A stretch of DNA of 11,998 nucleotides from Paracoccaceae bacterium. GTDB taxonomy: Bacteria > Pseudomonadota > Alphaproteobacteria > Rhodobacterales > Rhodobacteraceae. Below the pieces are notes generated by a model. The model did not search any database, was not told the DNA's origin, and saw only the letters and a list, made by a program, of their open reading frames with translations. Below, piece by piece: positions 6,242 through 11,998 of this stretch. The DNA lies in contig JALSGY010000415.1 in NCBI GenBank assembly GCA_026982515.1, positions 1-11,998 of the forward strand, in the 5' to 3' direction. Numbering within the stretch: position 1 is the first letter of the stretch; each line of letters opens with the position of its first letter. Both the position numbers and the translations under genes were made by a program.

Positions 6242-6579
6242 GGGGGCGGGTGAAGCTCAATCGCCGGCTGGTGCTGGAAGAGGCGGTGCGGGCCCCGGAC
6301 GGGGCCGGTGGCCTGCGCGAGAGCTGGGCGCCGGTGGGCGAGCTGTGGGCCGCGGTGAAGGCCGGGTCGGGGCGCGAGACGGCGGGGGAATACGTGACGC
6401 TTTCGGCGGTGGCCTACCGCATCGTGGTGCGTGCCGCCCCGCCGGGCGATCCGATGCGTCCGCGCCCCGATCAGCGGTTTCGCGAGGGCGGCCGGGTGTT
6501 TCGCATTCTGGCGGTATCAGAGGCTGACGGGCAGGGGCGCTATCTGACGTGCCATGCCCGCGAGGAGGTTCTGGCATGA
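6238..6579 (+). CDS. GTA head-closure / stopper protein (RcGTA g7)
   Basis: The 113-aa product resembles the phage head-closure (SPP1 gp16-like, head-tail adaptor) family: a small beta-barrel, with LNRRLVLEEAVRAPDGAGGL (7-26), ESWAPVGELWAAVKAGSGRE, a central LSAVAYRIVVR strand, and the C-terminal FREGGRVFRILAVSEADGQG followed by RYLTCHAREE. It would form the second neck ring, plugging the head and joining it to the tail. Its ATG overlaps the g6 stop (ATGA at 6238-6241), and its own stop overlaps the g8 start in the same way, which indicates coupled translation of g6-g7-g8. Confidence 0.92.
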   Translation: MRGRVKLNRRLVLEEAVRAPDGAGGLRESWAPVGELWAAVKAGSGRETAGEYVTLSAVAYRIVVRAAPPGDPMRPRPDQRFREGGRVFRILAVSEADGQGRYLTCHAREEVLA

Positions 6580-6983
6580 GTTACGGCGTGGCGGCCGCCC
6601 TTCAGGAGGCGGTGTATCAGCGGCTGTTGGCCGATCCGGTGCTGACCGGGCTGGTGGGCACGGACATATTCGATGCCGCGCCGCCCGGCACGGTGCCCAC
6701 GACCTATGTCGTGATCGGCCCCGAGGAGGCGCACGAGCGCGGCGACGGCACCGGGCGGGGCGCGGTGCACGAGTTCACCGTCTCGGTGGTGACATCGGCG
6801 GCGGGGTTTCTCTCCGCCAAGGAGGTGGCGGCGGCGGTCTCGGACGCGCTGTCCGGTGCCGATCTGGTGCTGGCGCGCGGGCGGCTGGTTTACCTCAACT
6901 TCCTGCACGCCACCGCCCGGCGTGTGCAGGGCGCCGATATCCGGCGCATCGACCTGCGTTTCGCGGCGCGCGTCGAGGATTGA
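6576..6983 (+). CDS. GTA tail terminator protein, DUF3168 (RcGTA g8)
   Basis: The 135-aa product belongs to the DUF3168 tail-completion family, which caps the head-proximal end of the tail tube. Recognisable parts are the N-terminal YGVAAALQEAVYQRLLADP helix (3-21), LVGTDIFDAAPPGTVPTTYV with VIGPEE (26-51), the basic/acidic switch AHERGDGTGRGAVHEFTVSV, and the C-terminal RRVQGADIRRIDLRFAARVE strand. ATG 6576 overlaps the g7 stop (ATGA) and has AGGAGG at 6563-6568, seven bases upstream: a strong site. A 27-base gap leads to g9. Confidence 0.92.
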   Translation: MSYGVAAALQEAVYQRLLADPVLTGLVGTDIFDAAPPGTVPTTYVVIGPEEAHERGDGTGRGAVHEFTVSVVTSAAGFLSAKEVAAAVSDALSGADLVLARGRLVYLNFLHATARRVQGADIRRIDLRFAARVED

Positions 6984-7010
6984 ACTTTTCGACAACTGGA
7001 GTGAATGGAC

Positions 7011-7424
7011 ATGGTTGCCCAGAACGGCAAGGACCTTCTTGTAAAGCTCGACATGACCGGTGGCGGCAGTTTCACCACCGTGGCGGGGCTGCGTGCCACG
7101 CGCATTTCCTTCAACGCCGAGAGCGTGGATGTGACCTCTCTGGAAAGTGCCGGCGGCTGGCGCGAACTGCTGGCCGGCTCGGGGGTGAAGAGCGCCTCGG
7201 TATCCGGTTCGGGGGTGTTTCGCGACGAGGTGACGGACGAGCGCATGCGCCAGGTGTTCTTCGACGGCACGATCCCGCAGTTCCAGATCGTGATCCCGGA
7301 TTTCGGGATCATCGAGGGGCCGTTTCAGGTGACGGCGATCGAATATGCCGGCAGCCACAACGGCGAAGCCACCTACGAGATGTCGCTGGCCTCGGCCGGG
7401 GCGCTGAGCTTCACGGCGATCTAG
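7011..7424 (+). CDS. GTA major tail tube protein (RcGTA g9)
   Basis: This is the tube subunit of the short GTA tail, of the TP901-1-like major tail protein family. From ATG 7011 it is 137 aa. Conserved segments include VAQNGKDLLVKLDMTGGGSF, VAGLRATRISFNAESVDVTS with the adjoining LES (a hallmark of phage tail tubes), SGSGVFRDEVTDERMRQVFF, and the C-terminal EYAGSHNGEATYEMSLASAG. Start choice: GGAG at 6998-7001 is nine bases from ATG 7011 and three bases from the in-frame ATG 7005; related GTA proteins begin with M-A-Q-N-G-K-D-like sequence, which favours 7011. Three bases separate its stop from the g10 ATG. Confidence 0.94.
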   Translation: MVAQNGKDLLVKLDMTGGGSFTTVAGLRATRISFNAESVDVTSLESAGGWRELLAGSGVKSASVSGSGVFRDEVTDERMRQVFFDGTIPQFQIVIPDFGIIEGPFQVTAIEYAGSHNGEATYEMSLASAGALSFTAI

Positions 7425-7427
7425 GCC

Positions 7428-7748
7428 ATGGCGAACCCCTGGGCGGGCGAGGTGGCGCTGGTGATCGACGGCCAGCGCCGGGTGATGAAGCTGACGCTGG
7501 GAGCGCTGGCGGAACTGGAGGCGCGGCTGGGCGAGGACAGCCTGGTGGCGCTGGTGGAGCGGTTCGAGGGCGGGGAGTTCTCGGCCCGTGACGTGCTGGC
7601 GCTGGTGGCGGCAGGTCTGCGCGGCGGCGGCTGGGAGGGCGCGCCGGAGGATCTGCTGTGCGCCGAGATCGAGGGCGGGCCGCTGGCTGCGGCGCGCGCC
7701 GCGGGGCAGCTGCTGGGCCGGGCCTTCGCCCTGCCCGGGCAGGAATGA
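7428..7748 (+). CDS. GTA gp10 family tail assembly chaperone (RcGTA g10)
   Basis: The 106-aa product matches the GTA_gp10 family: LVIDGQRRVMKLTLGALAEL (11-30), EARLGEDSLVALVERFEGGE (31-50), FSARDVLALVAAGLRGGGW and a C-terminal AAGQLLGRAFALPGQ. By position between tail tube and tape measure, it takes the place of the phage G-type tail assembly chaperone, which keeps the tape measure soluble and is not expected in the finished particle. The stop overlaps the g10.1 start (ATGA at 7745-7748), so the two chaperone genes are made as separate coupled products rather than by the ribosomal frameshift used in lambda G/GT. Confidence 0.92.
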   Translation: MANPWAGEVALVIDGQRRVMKLTLGALAELEARLGEDSLVALVERFEGGEFSARDVLALVAAGLRGGGWEGAPEDLLCAEIEGGPLAAARAAGQLLGRAFALPGQE

Positions 7749-8170
7749 GCGCCTTCGACTGGCCCGCCCTGATGCGGGCCGGGATGCAGGGGCTGGGGCT
7801 GAGGCCGGCCGAGTTCTGGGCGCTCACGCCGGCGGAACTGGCGCTGATGCTGGGCCGGGGGGGCGGCGTGGCGCCGCTGAGCCGGTCGCGGCTGGAGGAA
7901 CTGGCGGCGGCCTTCCCCGACAACGGGCCGCAGCCGCATGCCGAGCGAGAGGAAGGGATCGATGATCGACAGGAACAAGCCCGAGGCGCTGCGGGCGCAG
8001 ATCGAGGCGCTGGAGGGCACGATGAGCGGTGCCGCGGCGATGACCGCGGCATTTTCGCAGGAGCTGGTGCAGGTGCGGGCGACCATCGCCGACACCTCGC
8101 GCGAACTGGGGGGCATGAAGCGCGGGATCGCCCAGGGGCTGCGCCGGGCGATCGACGGGCTGGTGTTTGA
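7745..8170 (+). CDS. GTA second tail chaperone, rcc01693-like (g10.1), with unusual C-terminal run-on
   Basis: The first about 60 residues are a clear member of the small phage tail chaperone family related to RcGTA rcc01693: FDWPALMRAGMQGLGLRPAE followed by FWALTPAELALMLG and, after a Gly-rich link, RSRLEELAAAFPD. Family members normally stop just after this FPD. Here the frame stays open for a further 81 or so codons and ends at a TGA at 8168-8170, overlapping g11 by 209 bases and giving 141 aa. The added part (rich in G, A, R, D; for example DRQEQARGAAGADRGAGGHD) looks like out-of-frame translation of g11, not a domain. Either the stop codon was lost, or there is a sequence change between about 7921 and 7962. 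The core call is secure; the true 3' end is not. Confidence 0.75.
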   Translation: MSAFDWPALMRAGMQGLGLRPAEFWALTPAELALMLGRGGGVAPLSRSRLEELAAAFPDNGPQPHAEREEGIDDRQEQARGAAGADRGAGGHDERCRGDDRGIFAGAGAGAGDHRRHLARTGGHEARDRPGAAPGDRRAGV

Positions 8171-8624
8171 CGGTGACCGGCTCTCCCAGGCGCTGCGCGA
8201 GGTGGGCCGCTCGATGGTGGACGCGGCCTATCGCGCCGCGTTGCGGCCGGTGACGGACCGGGCCGCGGGGCTGCTGGCGGGGGGTATGGAGGCGGTGATC
8301 GGCTCGCTCCTTCCCTTCGCGGCGGGCGGCGGTCTTGCCCAGGGGCGGGTGATGCCCTTTGCCCGCGGCGGGGTGGTGAGCGGGCCAGTGGCCTTTCCCA
8401 TGCGCGGCGGCCTGGGGCTGATGGGCGAGGCGGGGCCGGAGGCGATCCTGCCGCTGGCGCGCGGCGCCGACGGGCGGCTGGGGGTGCGCGCCGAGGGCGG
8501 CGGGCGGCCGGTGAATGTGGTGTTCAACATTTCCACTCCCGATGTGGAGGGATTCCGCCGCTCGCAGGGGCAGATCGCGGCCCATCTGGGGCGGGTTCTG
8601 GCCCGCGGGCAGCGCAACAGGTAG
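7962..8624 (+). CDS. GTA short tape measure protein (RcGTA g11)
   Basis: This is the tail tape measure, which sets tail length and is thought to leave the tube during DNA delivery. At 220 aa it is very short for a tape measure, as in RcGTA, whose tail is short. The N-terminal half is helical (EALRAQIEALEGTMSGAAAM at 8-27, then ELVQVRATIADTSRELGGMK), the middle has Gly/Ala-rich hydrophobic sequence (AAGLLAGGMEAVIGSLLPFA), and the C-terminal half holds the tape-measure signature MPFARGGVVSGP (131-142) and GEAGPEAILPL (155-165), ending LGRVLARGQRNR. Start choice: GGAAGGG (7951-7957) lies four bases before ATG 7962; the earlier in-frame ATG 7938 would put this site inside the gene. The g10.1 frame overlaps its first 209 bases. 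Confidence 0.93.
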   Translation: MIDRNKPEALRAQIEALEGTMSGAAAMTAAFSQELVQVRATIADTSRELGGMKRGIAQGLRRAIDGLVFDGDRLSQALREVGRSMVDAAYRAALRPVTDRAAGLLAGGMEAVIGSLLPFAAGGGLAQGRVMPFARGGVVSGPVAFPMRGGLGLMGEAGPEAILPLARGADGRLGVRAEGGGRPVNVVFNISTPDVEGFRRSQGQIAAHLGRVLARGQRNR

Positions 8625-8636
8625 GGGAGAGGATCG

Positions 8637-9269
8637 ATGCGGTTTCACGAGGTCAGGTTTCCGGCCGACTTGAGCTTCGGCTCCGTGGGCGGACCGGAGC
8701 GGCGCACCGAGATCGTTTCGCTGGCGAACGGGTTCGAGGAGCGCAACAGCCCCTGGGCCCATTCGCGCCGGCGCTATGATGCCGGGCTGGGGATGCGCTC
8801 TCTGGACGATATCGAGCAGCTGGTGGCCTTTTTCGAGGCCCGGCGGGGGCAGCTCTACGGGTTTCGATGGAAGGACTGGTCCGATTACAAGTCATGCGCG
8901 CCCTCGGCGGAGGTGGGATTCGAGGATCAGCTGCTGGGCGTCGGCGACGGGGTGCGCGCCGATTTCCAGCTGGTCAAGCAGTACGGCAGCGGCGAGGCGG
9001 CCTATCTGCGCCCGATCACCAAGCCGGTGGCGGGCACGGTGCGGGTCGGCGTGGCGCGCGATCCCCAGAGCGAAGGGGTGCATTTCAGTGTCGATACCGC
9101 CACCGGGGTGATCACCTTCGCCGATCCGCCGGGGGCGGGGGCGCAGGTGACGGCCGGGTTCGAGTTCGACGTGCCGGTGCGTTTCGATACCGATGCGATC
9201 CGCACCTCGGTTGCCAGTTTCCAGGCCGGCGAGGTGCCCAGTGTTCCGGTGGTGGAGGTGCGCTCATGA
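8637..9269 (+). CDS. GTA distal tail protein, DUF2460 (RcGTA g12)
   Basis: The 210-aa product is a DUF2460 family protein, the ring at the end of the tail tube on which the hub is built. Family landmarks are FHEVRFPADLSFGSVGGPER (3-22), ERNSPWAHSRRRYDAGLGMR (35-54), the FFEARRGQLYGFRWKDWSDY segment followed by KS (65-86), the central LVKQYGSGEAAYLRPITKPV and the C-terminal GFEFDVPVRFDTDAIR. GGGGAGAGG about four bases before ATG 8637 is the ribosome site. The stop overlaps the g13 start (ATGA at 9266-9269). Confidence 0.94.
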   Translation: MRFHEVRFPADLSFGSVGGPERRTEIVSLANGFEERNSPWAHSRRRYDAGLGMRSLDDIEQLVAFFEARRGQLYGFRWKDWSDYKSCAPSAEVGFEDQLLGVGDGVRADFQLVKQYGSGEAAYLRPITKPVAGTVRVGVARDPQSEGVHFSVDTATGVITFADPPGAGAQVTAGFEFDVPVRFDTDAIRTSVASFQAGEVPSVPVVEVRS

Positions 9270-10156
9270 GTGCGCTGCCGCAGGCCCTGCAGGCCCATCT
9301 GGAGAGCGGCGTCACCACGTTGTGCCGCTGCTGGGCGGTGGCGCGTGCCGACGGGGAGGTGCTGGGCTTCACCGATCATGACGTGGCGCTGAGCTTCGAG
9401 GGGGTGGTGTTTCGCCCCGAGGCGGGGCTGTCGGCGCGGGCCATCGAGCAGACCACCGGGCTGGCGGTGGACAATACCGAGGCGCTGGGGGTGCTCTCGG
9501 GCGAGGCGATCAGCGAAGCCGACGTGCTGGCCGGGCGCTATGACGGGGCGCAGGTGACCGCCTGGCTGGTGAACTGGCGCGAGATCGAGCAGCGAGTGGT
9601 GCTGTTTGCAGGCACCATCGGCGAGATCCGCCGCGCCGGCGGCGCCTTCCAGGCCGAGTTGCGGGGCCTGGCAGAGGCGCTGGGCCAGCCGCGCGGGCGG
9701 GTCTATCAGCGGCCCTGCTCGGCGGTGCTGGGAGATGCGGCCTGCGGTGTCGATCTCGACCGGCCGGGCTATGCCTTCATCGGGCCGGTGGAGGCGGTGC
9801 GCGAGGGGCGGGAGTTCGAATTCGCCGAACTGGCGGGCTTTGCCGAGCGCTGGTTCGAGAAGGGCCGGCTGGTGATGCGCTCGGGCGCGGCGGCGGGGCT
9901 TGCCGGGGTGGTCAAGAACGACCGGCTGCGTGGGGGCCGGCGGGTGATCGAGCTGTGGGAGGGGCTGCGCGCGCCGGTGGCGGCGGGCGACGAGCTGCGG
10001 CTGGAGGCGGGCTGCGACCGGCGGCTGGAGACCTGCCGGCTGAAGTTCGGCAATGTCGTCAACTACCGCGGTTTTCCGGCGATCCCCGGCGAGGACTGGC
10101 AGCTGAGCGTGCCGCGCCGCGACGGGGTGAACGATGGCGGGAGCCTGAGCGCGTGA
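9266..10156 (+). CDS. GTA tail hub protein, DUF2163 / phage BR0599-like (RcGTA g13)
   Basis: The 296-aa product is the tail hub, a DUF2163 (N-terminal) plus BR0599-type (C-terminal) protein. The N-terminal half shows CRCWAVARADGEVLGFTDHD (20-39), TTGLAVDNTEALGVLSGEAI (63-82) and DVLAGRYDGAQV. The C-terminal half shows QRPCSAVLGDAACGVDL with Cys151 and Cys160, and GCDRRLETCRLKFGNVVNYR followed by GFP, with Cys250 and Cys257. As I recall from the published RcGTA particle structure, the hub protein holds an iron-sulfur cluster, and these four Cys are the obvious ligands here. Its start overlaps the g12 stop (ATGA) and its stop overlaps the g14 GTG (GTGA at 10153-10156). Confidence 0.94.
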   Translation: MSALPQALQAHLESGVTTLCRCWAVARADGEVLGFTDHDVALSFEGVVFRPEAGLSARAIEQTTGLAVDNTEALGVLSGEAISEADVLAGRYDGAQVTAWLVNWREIEQRVVLFAGTIGEIRRAGGAFQAELRGLAEALGQPRGRVYQRPCSAVLGDAACGVDLDRPGYAFIGPVEAVREGREFEFAELAGFAERWFEKGRLVMRSGAAAGLAGVVKNDRLRGGRRVIELWEGLRAPVAAGDELRLEAGCDRRLETCRLKFGNVVNYRGFPAIPGEDWQLSVPRRDGVNDGGSLSA

Positions 10157-10584
10157 GCCCGGTGGTGGAGGCGGCCCGCGGCTGGCTGGGCACGCCCTAC
10201 GTGCACCAGGCCTCGGCGCGGGGGGCGGGGGCCGATTGCCTGGGGCTGGTGCGCGGGGTGTGGCGCGAGCTGCACGGAAACGAGCCCGAGCCGGTGCCGG
10301 CCTACACCCCCGACTGGGGCGAGCCGGGGGGGGAGGAGCTGCTGTGGGCGGCAGCGCGGCGGCACATGCGGCGCAAGGCTCTGGCCGGGATGGGACCGGG
10401 CGATGTGCTGCTGTTCCGGATGCGCGAGGGCGCGGTGGCCAAGCATCTGGGGATCCATGCCGGCGGTATGCCGGAGCGTTTCATCCACGCCTATTGCGGG
10501 CACGGGGTGGTGGAAAGCCCGCTTTCCGCGCCCTGGCGGCGGCGCATCGTGGCGGTGTTCGAATTTCCTTACGGGGGTAACTGA
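10153..10584 (+). CDS. GTA tail peptidase, NlpC/P60 family (RcGTA g14)
   Basis: This 143-aa protein is a cysteine peptidase of the NlpC/P60 fold, expected to cut peptidoglycan of the recipient (or assist tip assembly) from the tail tip. The catalytic elements are GADCLGL with Cys29, AVAKHLGIH with His98, and a third polar position probably at His112 in FIHAYCGHG. GWLGTPYVHQAS (10-21) is the usual approach to the active-site Cys. The start is GTG 10153, overlapping the g13 stop as GTGA; GGAG about ten bases upstream and the family N-terminus (VVEAARGWLGTPY) support it, and no in-frame ATG lies nearby. Its TGA overlaps the g15 ATG (TGATG at 10582-10586). Confidence 0.93.
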   Translation: MSPVVEAARGWLGTPYVHQASARGAGADCLGLVRGVWRELHGNEPEPVPAYTPDWGEPGGEELLWAAARRHMRRKALAGMGPGDVLLFRMREGAVAKHLGIHAGGMPERFIHAYCGHGVVESPLSAPWRRRIVAVFEFPYGGN

Positions 10585-11998
10585 TGGCGACGATAGTATT
10601 ATCGGCGGTTGGCGCGGCGGCTGGCGCCTCGGTGGGAGGCGGCGTGCTGGGGCTGTCCTCGGTGGTGATCGGCCGGGCGATCGGGGCCGGGCTGGGCCGG
10701 GCCGTCGATGCGCGGCTGATGGGAGCCGGCTCGGAGCCGGTGGAGACCGGCCGGGTGGACCGTTTCCGCCTGACCGGGGCCGGCGAGGGGGCGGCAATTG
10801 CACAGGTCTACGGGCGGATGCGGGTGCCGGGGCAGGTGATCTGGGCCTCGCGTTTCGTCGAGAGCGTTCAGGGCGGCGGCTCGGGCAAGGGCGGCGGGGC
10901 GCGTCGCGGGGGCAGGAGCTACTCCTATTCGGTGAGCCTGGCGATCGCCCTGTGCGAGGGGGTGATCAGCCGGGTGGGGCGTGTCTGGGCCGACGGGCGC
11001 GAACTGGCGCGCGATGATCTGAACATGCGCGTCTACCGGGGCACGGAGGATCAGCTGCCCGATCCGAAGATCGAGGCGGTGGAGGGGGCGGGAACGACCC
11101 CGGCCTATCGCGGCACCGCCTATGTGGTGCTGGAGGATCTGGATCTGGGGCAGTTCGGCAACCGGGTGCCGCAGTTCAGCTTCGAGGTGTTCCGCCCGGC
11201 CCAGGCGGAGGAGGGGCGTGTGCCCACCGACCCGGCCATGGGGATCCGGGGCGTGGCGCTGATTCCGGGCTCGGGGGAATATGCGCTGGCCACCACGCCG
11301 GTCTATCTGGACCGGGGCAACGGGAAGGTCACGGCAGCCAATGTGAACAGCCCCTCGGGCAAGAGCGATTTCGCAACTTCGGTGGAGGCGCTCGACGAGG
11401 AACTGCCCAACTGCGGCTCGGTCTCGCTGGTGGTTTCGTGGTTCGGGGACGATCTGCGTTGCGACCGGGCCAGCCTGCGTCCGAAGGTGGAGCAGGCGGA
11501 GGTGGACGGGCGCGACATGGCCTGGCGGGTTTCGGGGCTGGGGCGTGCCGAGGCGGCGCTGGTGCCGAAGCTGGACGGCGCGCCGGTCTATGGCGGCACG
11601 CCGGCGGATGCCTCGGTGATCGAGGCGATCGCCGAATTGCGCCGGCGCTCCAAGCAGGTGGTGTTCTACCCCTTCATCCTGATGGATCAGCTGCCCGGCA
11701 ACGGGCTGATCGATCCCTGGACCGGCGCGCCCGGGCAGCCGGCCCTGCCGTGGCGGGGGCGGATCACCTTGTCGCTGGCCCCCGGGCAGGCGGGCAGCCC
11801 TGACGGCACGGCGGCCGCGCAGGCGGAGGTTGCGGCCTTTTTCGGCACGGCGCAACCGGAGGATTTCACGCCCGGATCGGGCACGGTGGACTATGCCGGC
11901 CCCGCGGAATGGTCCTACCGCCGGTTCATCCTGCATTATGCCCATCTGTGCGCTGCCGCAGGCGGGGTGGATGCTTTCTGCATCGGTTCGGAGATGCG
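10584..11998 (+). CDS. GTA tail tip / host-specificity 'megatron' protein, N-terminal part (RcGTA g15)
   Basis: The frame is open from ATG 10584 to the window end, giving 471 codons of a protein that in relatives runs past 1,200 aa. It is the rcc01698-like megatron at the tip of the tail, held by the hub and implicated in recipient envelope contact and passage of DNA. The N-terminus is a Gly/Ala-rich hydrophobic segment (residues 5-40). Next come AAIAQVYGRMRVPGQVIWAS (70-89), a Gly/Arg loop (97-111) and the phage tail hallmark SYSYSVSLAIALCEGVI (112-128), then repeated beta-rich sections such as YVVLEDLDLGQFGNRVPQFS. The last visible part, EWSYRRFILHYAHLC with AAAGGVDAFCIGSEM, is the start of the GTA TIM-barrel domain. 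Translation is coupled to g14 by TGATG. Confidence 0.95.
   Translation, partial: MATIVLSAVGAAAGASVGGGVLGLSSVVIGRAIGAGLGRAVDARLMGAGSEPVETGRVDRFRLTGAGEGAAIAQVYGRMRVPGQVIWASRFVESVQGGGSGKGGGARRGGRSYSYSVSLAIALCEGVISRVGRVWADGRELARDDLNMRVYRGTEDQLPDPKIEAVEGAGTTPAYRGTAYVVLEDLDLGQFGNRVPQFSFEVFRPAQAEEGRVPTDPAMGIRGVALIPGSGEYALATTPVYLDRGNGKVTAANVNSPSGKSDFATSVEALDEELPNCGSVSLVVSWFGDDLRCDRASLRPKVEQAEVDGRDMAWRVSGLGRAEAALVPKLDGAPVYGGTPADASVIEAIAELRRRSKQVVFYPFILMDQLPGNGLIDPWTGAPGQPALPWRGRITLSLAPGQAGSPDGTAAAQAEVAAFFGTAQPEDFTPGSGTVDYAGPAEWSYRRFILHYAHLCAAAGGVDAFCIGSEM

Noticed and set aside
7857..7863. Run of seven G in g10.1, possible frameshift site explaining the long C-terminal frame
   Set aside because: The reading frame after the run still encodes the family sequence through RSRLEELAAAFPD, so the frame is correct past this point and the anomaly must arise further downstream.
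1..11998. CRISPR arrays, tRNA or rRNA genes, insertion sequences, integrase or attachment sites
   Set aside because: No regularly spaced repeats, no cloverleaf, no transposase or integrase frame, and no direct repeats flanking the cluster were seen within the window.

Overview
The window is the structural gene cluster of a gene transfer agent (GTA) of the Rhodobacter capsulatus RcGTA type, read left to right. The DNA is very GC-rich, gene order matches RcGTA from g1 to g15, and the gap between g2 and g3 carries an inverted repeat of a style common in Rhodobacteraceae. Together these point to an alphaproteobacterium of the Rhodobacterales; I cannot name the genus. All genes lie on the + strand.

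Layout: 1-528 is the 3' part of mltG, a cell-wall lytic transglycosylase gene that belongs to the host. 529-704 is a non-coding leader with a near-consensus sigma70 promoter (595-623) followed directly by a terminator-like hairpin (651-681). The packaging and head genes follow: small terminase g1, large terminase g2, portal g3, prohead protease g4 and major capsid g5. A 187-base structured gap (5458-5644) separates g5 from the neck and tail genes: adaptor g6, stopper g7, tail terminator g8, tail tube g9, tail chaperones g10 and g10.1, short tape measure g11, distal tail g12, hub g13, NlpC/P60 peptidase g14 and the start of the large tail-tip protein g15, which runs off the right end.

How the genes work together: g3, g4 and g5 build and mature an HK97-type head; g1 and g2 pump host DNA into it; g6-g9 close the head and form the tail tube; g10, g10.1 and g11 direct tail assembly and length; g12-g15 form the baseplate-like tip that contacts and penetrates the recipient. 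Many junctions overlap by a few bases (ATGA, GTGA or TGATG), as expected for translational coupling in one operon. No lysis, integrase, replication or repressor genes are seen here, which fits a domesticated GTA rather than a prophage; in R. capsulatus those regulatory and lysis functions are encoded elsewhere.

The system itself is known. The points worth a second look are the promoter-hairpin leader, the two structured gaps inside the operon, the absence of the small g3.5 gene between portal and protease, and a g10.1 frame that runs about 200 bases into g11.
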